DNA of 29,243 bases from NCBI GenBank assembly GCA_035517115.1, contig DATIZL010000109.1:1-29243 (forward strand). The letters are read 5' to 3'. Made by a program: the position numbers and the translations under genes. The stretch comes from Hyphomicrobium_A sp035517115. Its GTDB lineage: Bacteria; Pseudomonadota; Alphaproteobacteria; Rhizobiales; Hyphomicrobiaceae. The first letter of the stretch is position 1. Every line of letters starts with the position of its first letter. Positions 24,492-29,243 of the stretch are shown in pieces. The notes under the pieces are model-generated. The model was given only the letters and a program-made list of their open reading frames with translations. It searched no databases and had not been told where the DNA came from.

Positions 24492-26840
24492 TTGACCGGA
24501 CCGCACACGCAGCGATGGCCAGCCGCCAGCCCGCAGGCCGCTCGACCTTCCTGGGCCGTGCGGACGGCGGCTAAGGTTGTCGCCGGCGTCATTCTTGCTG
24601 GACTGGCGCTGCCCGCCTGCGCCGATCCTGCCGCCGCCCCCGCCGTCGCCCCGGCGCAACAGCCTCCCGCCAAATCGAAAGACGCCGCAGCCTCGCCGCC
24701 CGCGGCCGAGACGGGTGCCGTCGACCCCAGCACACCCACCGCAAAGCCCGCCTCGCCGCCCCTCTCCTCGAAGGAGCGCGAAGCGGCCCACCTTGCGCGG
24801 CTCGACGCGCTCGTCGCACCTCTGCTGCGCTACGATCTCTCGGCCGAGGACGGCGCGAAAATCAAGGGCGCGATTGAGGCGCTTGCGGCCGGCAACTGGG
24901 ACAAGGCGGCCGATTTCGAGAAGGGCGTCAACGATCCCATCGGCCGCAAGCTCATCGTCTGGTATCGGCTGCGCCAGGGCCACGGGCAGGCGCGCGACTA
25001 CCTGGACTTCCTCAACGCGAACCCGGACTGGCCGAGCCAGGATTACCTGCGCCAGCGCATGGAGGAGGCGCTCTTCCAGGAAGGCGGCAGCACCGAGGTC
25101 ATCGCGGCCTACTTCAAGGACGGCAACGCCCGCAGCGGCGCCGGCCTCGCGCTGCTCGCCTCCGTCGAGCTCGCGCACGGCAACAAGGACAAGGCCAAGG
25201 CGCTTGCCTCCGAGGTCTGGCGCCAACACGATCTGCCGCCGGCCCTAGAGCCGGGCTTCCTCGACCGTTTCGGCGCGCTGTTGACGGAAGAGGATCACAA
25301 GTGGCGGCTCGACCGGCTCCTTGTCGACGATGTCCGCTATCAGGCGAACCGCAAGGAGCGGGCCGAGGTCGCCAAGCGCGTCATCCCCCTGCTCTCCCCG
25401 CCCGAACAGAAGAAGGCGGAAGCGCGGCTCGCCGTCTTCCTGCAGTCGGCGGGAGCCAAATCGAAGCTGAAGAAGGCCGCCGCGAACGCCAAGGGCGCAA
25501 CCGACTGGGGCCTCGTGTTCCACAAGGTGCAATCGCTGCGCCAGGCCAACAAGCTCGAGGAAGGCGCCAAGCTGGTCCTGACCGCGCCCACCGATCCCGC
25601 CGTCGTTGCCAATCTCGACGAGTGGTGGCTCGAGCGCCAGAAGTTCGCTTATCTCGCGCTCTCCGCCAACAAACCCAAGCTCGCCTACGATCTCGTGCGC
25701 GATGCCGGCCCGATCAGCGCCAACGAGATCAACGAGCAGTCGTTCATGGCGGGGTGGATTGCGCTGCGCTACCTCAAGGACAAGGCTGCGGCCGAGCGCC
25801 ACTTCGCGACCTTTAGCAAATCGGCCGACGGCCCCTTGAGCCGCGCCAAGTCGCACTACTGGCTCGCCCGTCTCTACGAGGCGAAGCGCGATCGCACCAA
25901 GGCGACAGAGGAGTACCGCGCCGCCGCTGCGTCCATGGACACGTTTTACGGCCTGTTGGCGATGCAGAAGCTCGATCCGGGAAGCCGCCGCATTGCGCTG
26001 TCGCCGCCCGCCGAGCCGACGCGGGAGGGCGCCGACCGTTTCAACAACCTCGACATCGCCAAGGCCGTCATCGTCACGCGCAAGGCCGGCCTCAACTACT
26101 CGATCCCGCGCCTCATCTTCCAGCGCCTCTACACGCTCGACGACAGCGAGGCCTGGGCGGGCATGGTCGCGCATCTGGCGCGCTCCGTGGGCGACACGCA
26201 AACGGCGGTGCGCATCGGCAAGCAGGCGGTCGCGCGCGGCCAGAACCTCGTCATTTACAGCTATCCCGTGCACGCGCTGCCCGACTACAAGCCGCTGCGC
26301 GACCCGCCGGAGGCGGCCGTCCTGTTCGGCTTGGCGCGGCAGGAGACCGAGTTCAATTCCGACACCGTGTCGGGTGCCGGCGCGCGCGGCATCCTGCAGG
26401 TCATGAAGGGCACCGCCAGACACGTGTGCCGCGACTACAAGATCAAATGCGATCACAAGCAGCTTTTGACCGACAGCTCCTATAACACCATGATCGCGTC
26501 CGCCTACTTTGCCGACCAGATGGCGGAGTTCTCGGGGTCCTATGTGCTCAGCATCGCGAGCTACAATGCCGGCCCAGGGCGCACGCACGAGTGGATGCGC
26601 GAGTTTGGCGACCCCCGCAAGGCCAACGTCGACCCCATCGATTGGATCGAGCGCATTCCCATCGAGGAGACGCGGCGCTACGTCGCCAAGGTGCTATCCA
26701 ATATCCAAATCTACCGGGCGCGGCTCGGCGAGGAGGCAACCGCCTTGCGCCTCGACCAGGACCTCGCACGGGCACGCGAGGCTTCGCTCGCCCCGCCGGG
26801 GCGTAGTGCCGCGATTACCGACACGGCGAAGTCCGAGTGA
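24492..26840 (+). CDS. Soluble lytic murein transglycosylase (Slt70-like)
   Basis: A 782-residue periplasmic enzyme that cleaves the glycan strands of peptidoglycan to form 1,6-anhydromuropeptides. It has an export signal (AAKVVAGVILAGLALPACA, possibly a lipobox at LPAC), a Pro/Ala-rich linker, a long superhelical region with repeats (about 100-560) and a C-terminal lysozyme-like domain. The catalytic glutamate is E618 in ARQETEFN; ARGILQVMKGTA and SIASYNAGPGR are family motifs. TTG at 24492 is chosen because AAGGA lies 6 bases upstream; GTG at 24477 or GTG at 24558 would also keep the signal. The alpha/beta hydrolase gene follows after 73 bases. Confidence 0.92.
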   Translation: MTGPHTQRWPAASPQAARPSWAVRTAAKVVAGVILAGLALPACADPAAAPAVAPAQQPPAKSKDAAASPPAAETGAVDPSTPTAKPASPPLSSKEREAAHLARLDALVAPLLRYDLSAEDGAKIKGAIEALAAGNWDKAADFEKGVNDPIGRKLIVWYRLRQGHGQARDYLDFLNANPDWPSQDYLRQRMEEALFQEGGSTEVIAAYFKDGNARSGAGLALLASVELAHGNKDKAKALASEVWRQHDLPPALEPGFLDRFGALLTEEDHKWRLDRLLVDDVRYQANRKERAEVAKRVIPLLSPPEQKKAEARLAVFLQSAGAKSKLKKAAANAKGATDWGLVFHKVQSLRQANKLEEGAKLVLTAPTDPAVVANLDEWWLERQKFAYLALSANKPKLAYDLVRDAGPISANEINEQSFMAGWIALRYLKDKAAAERHFATFSKSADGPLSRAKSHYWLARLYEAKRDRTKATEEYRAAAASMDTFYGLLAMQKLDPGSRRIALSPPAEPTREGADRFNNLDIAKAVIVTRKAGLNYSIPRLIFQRLYTLDDSEAWAGMVAHLARSVGDTQTAVRIGKQAVARGQNLVIYSYPVHALPDYKPLRDPPEAAVLFGLARQETEFNSDTVSGAGARGILQVMKGTARHVCRDYKIKCDHKQLLTDSSYNTMIASAYFADQMAEFSGSYVLSIASYNAGPGRTHEWMREFGDPRKANVDPIDWIERIPIEETRRYVAKVLSNIQIYRARLGEEATALRLDQDLARAREASLAPPGRSAAITDTAKSE

Positions 26841-26913
26841 CGAGCAGCCGGCGAGACGTTTTGAGCCTGCCCGGATCGGGGCGCATAGCGACGGCCGCCG
26901 CAGCGGAGAGGTC

Positions 26914-27828
26914 ATGACGCCGGAAGCCACGACGTTCGAAGACATCTATTTCACCGCGCGTGACGGTCTGAAGCTGCACGCGCGGCGCTATCCCGCCTCC
27001 GGCCCCCAGCGCGGTCGCGCGGTCGTCTGCTTGCCCGGCCTGACGCGCAACGGCCGCGATTTCCACGACCTCGCGGTCGCGTTGAGCCGTCATGCGAGCA
27101 ATGCGCGTACGGTCTATACCTTCGACTACCGCGGCCGCGGCCTCTCCGAGCACGATCCCGATTGGCGCCACTACACGGTGACGACCGAGATGCTTGACGT
27201 GCTCGACTTCATGACGCTTGCAGGCCTCTCCGATGCGGCGGTCATCGGCACCTCGCGCGGCGGCCTCATCACCATGCTCATGGCTGCCGTGCAGCCGACG
27301 GCGCTGGGCGCCGCCGTATTGGTCGATATCGGCCCCGTCATCGAGCACGACGGGCTTGTGCGCATCAGCGGCTATGTGGGGCGCATTCCGCTGCCGATCT
27401 CGTGGGCGGACGCGGCCCGCATGGTGCGCGATTTGAACCGGCGCCACTTCCCCGACGTTCCCGAGTATCAATGGGAGGAGGTGGCGCGGCAGTGGTACAA
27501 CGACAAGAACGGCAAGCCGGCGCAGGGCTACGACCAGAAGCTCGGCAAGGCGCTTTCGGTGCTCTACGGCCCGGTGCCGGAGCTGTGGCCGCAGTTCGAG
27601 GCGCTGAAGCGCATCCCGGTCCTCGTCGTGCGCGGGGAGAACTCCGACGTGCTGGCGGCGGAGACGGTGGATGAGATGCGCCGGCGCCATCCGGCGCTCG
27701 CGACCGTCACGGTCGCCAATCAGGGGCACGCGCCGCTCTTGAAGGACGTCGGCACCATCGAGGCGATCCGCCACTTCCTCACCGCCGCCGAGTCGGGCCA
27801 CAGCATTCCGACGCTGGCGATCGCCTGA
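26914..27828 (+). CDS. Alpha/beta hydrolase
   Basis: A 304-residue alpha/beta hydrolase fold enzyme. The nucleophile elbow is GTSRGG with S114; D245 in RGENSDVLAAE and H272 in ANQGHAPLL fit the rest of the triad. The oxyanion segment is VVCLPGLTRNGRDF. A lid region with RRHFPDVPEYQWEEVARQWY follows the core strands. The substrate cannot be deduced: esterases, lactonases and haloalkane dehalogenases share this layout. No signal peptide is present, so it is likely cytosolic. GGAGAGG sits 3 bases before ATG at 26914. It ends 4 bases before the convergent YdcF-like gene. Confidence 0.85.
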   Translation: MTPEATTFEDIYFTARDGLKLHARRYPASGPQRGRAVVCLPGLTRNGRDFHDLAVALSRHASNARTVYTFDYRGRGLSEHDPDWRHYTVTTEMLDVLDFMTLAGLSDAAVIGTSRGGLITMLMAAVQPTALGAAVLVDIGPVIEHDGLVRISGYVGRIPLPISWADAARMVRDLNRRHFPDVPEYQWEEVARQWYNDKNGKPAQGYDQKLGKALSVLYGPVPELWPQFEALKRIPVLVVRGENSDVLAAETVDEMRRRHPALATVTVANQGHAPLLKDVGTIEAIRHFLTAAESGHSIPTLAIA

Positions 27829-27832
27829 ACGC

Positions 27833-28627
27833 TCACGGCCTGGGAAACAGCTCGTCGCTGCGGCCCATGAGCCAGTACGTGATGAGCCCGATCCACTCGT
27901 GCACCGCGAGCTCCACCCGCCGCAGCCCCTCCGCCGGAGATTCGAACGTCTGAAACCAGTCGCGCGCATCCGCCGTGCGGAAATCGACCGGCCACGGCTC
28001 CACGGCAAAGCCGACCTTGCGGAACACGCCCATCGCGCGCGGCATATGGCTCGCCGACGTCACCAGCAGCCAGCGCTGACCCGGCTGGGGCGCAGCCAGC
28101 GCCTTGGTATAGACGGCGTTCTCCCAGGTGTTGTGCGAGGCCCGCTCCGGCAAGAGGCGGTCGTCGGCAATGCCGAGGTCGCGGAAGATCAGATCCGCTC
28201 CGTCGGCGCCCGCGGCATGTGCGCCGCCGTAGCCCACGCTGCCGCTGGTGAATAAGACCTTGGCGCGGGGATAGCGTAGAGCCAGCGCCGCCGCTTCCGT
28301 GATGCGCTCGCCCGCCTCGTTCATGGCGTGGACGTGCCGCCCGGCCGCAACGCGGGCGTCCTCCACCCCGCCAAGAACGATGATGCCGTCGACGTCGCGC
28401 CCCGAAAGGTCGGCGCGCGCGAAACGCTGCTCCAGCGGCAAGATCAAGACGTTTCCCAAGGGGGGCATGCCGCCGATGAGGAAGAGCGCGCCGCTTGCCA
28501 CGACCAGCCGTCGCCCCGCCCTCCAATGCCGCGTGAACAGCAGCGCGGCGCCGGTGATGAGCAAGATCAGGATCAACGACGAGGGCTGCAGGCTGAACCA
28601 AAGCACCTTGGCGATGGGATGGTACAT
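27833..28627 (-). CDS. YdcF/ElyC-like DUF218 membrane protein
   Basis: A 264-residue inner-membrane protein. Two N-terminal helices (about 8-31 and 40-58; SSLILILLITGAALLF, RLVVASGALFLIGG) precede a DUF218 domain with DGIIVLGGVEDAR, TEAAALALRYPRAKVLFTSG, SHNTWENAVYTKALA and LLVTSASHMPRAMGVFRKVG. Some members (ElyC/SanA) affect envelope polysaccharide or peptidoglycan precursor handling; the biochemical activity is not settled. No convincing ribosome site precedes ATG at 28627, so the start is provisional, although the first helix is well placed. It is divergent from the DUF1622 gene. Confidence 0.85.
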   Translation of the reverse strand: MYHPIAKVLWFSLQPSSLILILLITGAALLFTRHWRAGRRLVVASGALFLIGGMPPLGNVLILPLEQRFARADLSGRDVDGIIVLGGVEDARVAAGRHVHAMNEAGERITEAAALALRYPRAKVLFTSGSVGYGGAHAAGADGADLIFRDLGIADDRLLPERASHNTWENAVYTKALAAPQPGQRWLLVTSASHMPRAMGVFRKVGFAVEPWPVDFRTADARDWFQTFESPAEGLRRVELAVHEWIGLITYWLMGRSDELFPRP

Positions 28628-28758
28628 CGGGAGCGGTTGCCTTCTGCTCGATCGCGCTCGGCCGGAAAGACTGCCAAGGCGCCGGGCGGCAAACTAGATG
28701 TGGATAGCAATTCCGGGAAGGCACACGCAGCACCCTTTACAATGATAGTGAAGGCGCC

Positions 28759-29157
28759 ATGGAACTGGGCAGCATGCAAGACCTTGCGCACTTTGCGAGC
28801 CAAGCCCTGGAAGGGGCGAGCTTCGTCGTCATTTTGGGCGCGGCCACGATTTCGACCGTCGTGTTCCTCATGCATTTCCGCCGCGACGGTTTCGAGCCGA
28901 GCTACCGCGCCTATCGGGCCAATCTCGGGCGCGGCATCCTGTTGGGGCTCGAGCTCCTGATCGCCGGCGACATCATCAAGTCCGTCGTGCTCGATCCTAC
29001 CGTGCAGAGCATGCTGGTCCTCGGCGGCATCGTCATCATCCGCACCTTCCTGTCGCTGTCGCTCGATGTGGAGATCAACGGGCACTGGCCGTGGGACACG
29101 ACGCGGCTGTCCCAGCAGCAAAAGGGGGACGGCCCCCCTCTGGCGGCTGCGGAATAG
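28759..29157 (+). CDS. DUF1622 membrane protein
   Basis: A 132-residue inner-membrane protein with about three hydrophobic segments: about 20-38 (ASFVVILGAATISTVVFLM), 58-78 (GILLGLELLIAGDIIKSVVL) and 82-100 (SMLVLGGIVIIRTFLSLSL). The stretch LGRGILLGLELLIAGDIIKS with LDVEINGHWPW is typical of DUF1622. The function is unknown to me. AAGG lies about 5 bases before ATG at 28759. The 86 bases after its stop to the window end contain no further feature that I can support. Confidence 0.85.
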   Translation: MELGSMQDLAHFASQALEGASFVVILGAATISTVVFLMHFRRDGFEPSYRAYRANLGRGILLGLELLIAGDIIKSVVLDPTVQSMLVLGGIVIIRTFLSLSLDVEINGHWPWDTTRLSQQQKGDGPPLAAAE

Positions 29158-29243
29158 CGGCGGCAAGCTCCGTCATTGTGTCGCACCGCGTGCCGTGAAC
29201 TCGCCACGCGCCGGCGCTTTGCTCCCGGCATGTCGCACGCGTT

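Overview
The window is a GC-rich (clearly above 60% G+C) stretch of an alphaproteobacterial chromosome, most likely of the order Hyphomicrobiales (Rhizobiales). This rests on gene order (GatB/YqeY-dnaG-rpoD; rpoZ-rsh-pdxJ-acpS-lepB-rnc-era-recO; dapA-smpB) and on the protein sequences. The SoxYZ-like carrier hints at a methylotroph-type relative, but this is weak evidence. Placement is by recognition only; no search was run.

Layout. 1-432: C-terminal part of a dGTPase-like protein, of lower GC than its surroundings. 613-1623: a secreted cupin and a GatB/YqeY protein. 1637-1739: an inverted-repeat element. 1894-6053: dnaG and rpoD. 6011-7794: a small low-GC island with unrecognised genes, one of them frameshifted, inserted at the 3' end of rpoD. 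It is flanked by a duplicated rpoD tail encoding the same last 13 residues and stop. 7791-11223: mostly small accessory genes (SoxYZ-like carrier, GreA/GreB-type factor, channel-like membrane protein, CAP-domain protein).

11287-19380, minus strand, is a long housekeeping run read from rpoZ towards recO: omega subunit, (p)ppGpp synthetase/hydrolase, DUF2062 membrane protein, PdxJ, AcpS, signal peptidase I, RNase III, Era and RecO. pdxJ/acpS and rnc/era overlap, and a good promoter candidate lies before lepB. A 416-base intergenic region follows, then plus-strand genes for a LabA-like NYN protein, a family 5 uracil-DNA glycosylase and a DUF3775 protein.

21686-24215, minus strand, reads dapA, smpB, a two-cysteine peroxiredoxin and a homologue with no cysteine at all; the last three are joined by one-base TGATG overlaps. 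The window ends with a soluble lytic transglycosylase, an alpha/beta hydrolase, a convergent YdcF-like protein and a DUF1622 membrane protein.

The most interesting signals are the island at the rpoD 3' end with an att-like 24-base repeat and synonymous restoration of the reading frame, the cysteine-free peroxiredoxin homologue coupled to its cysteine-bearing paralogue, and a DnaG whose zinc-ribbon ligands are mostly replaced. I found no tRNA, rRNA, CRISPR array or recognisable transposase or integrase.
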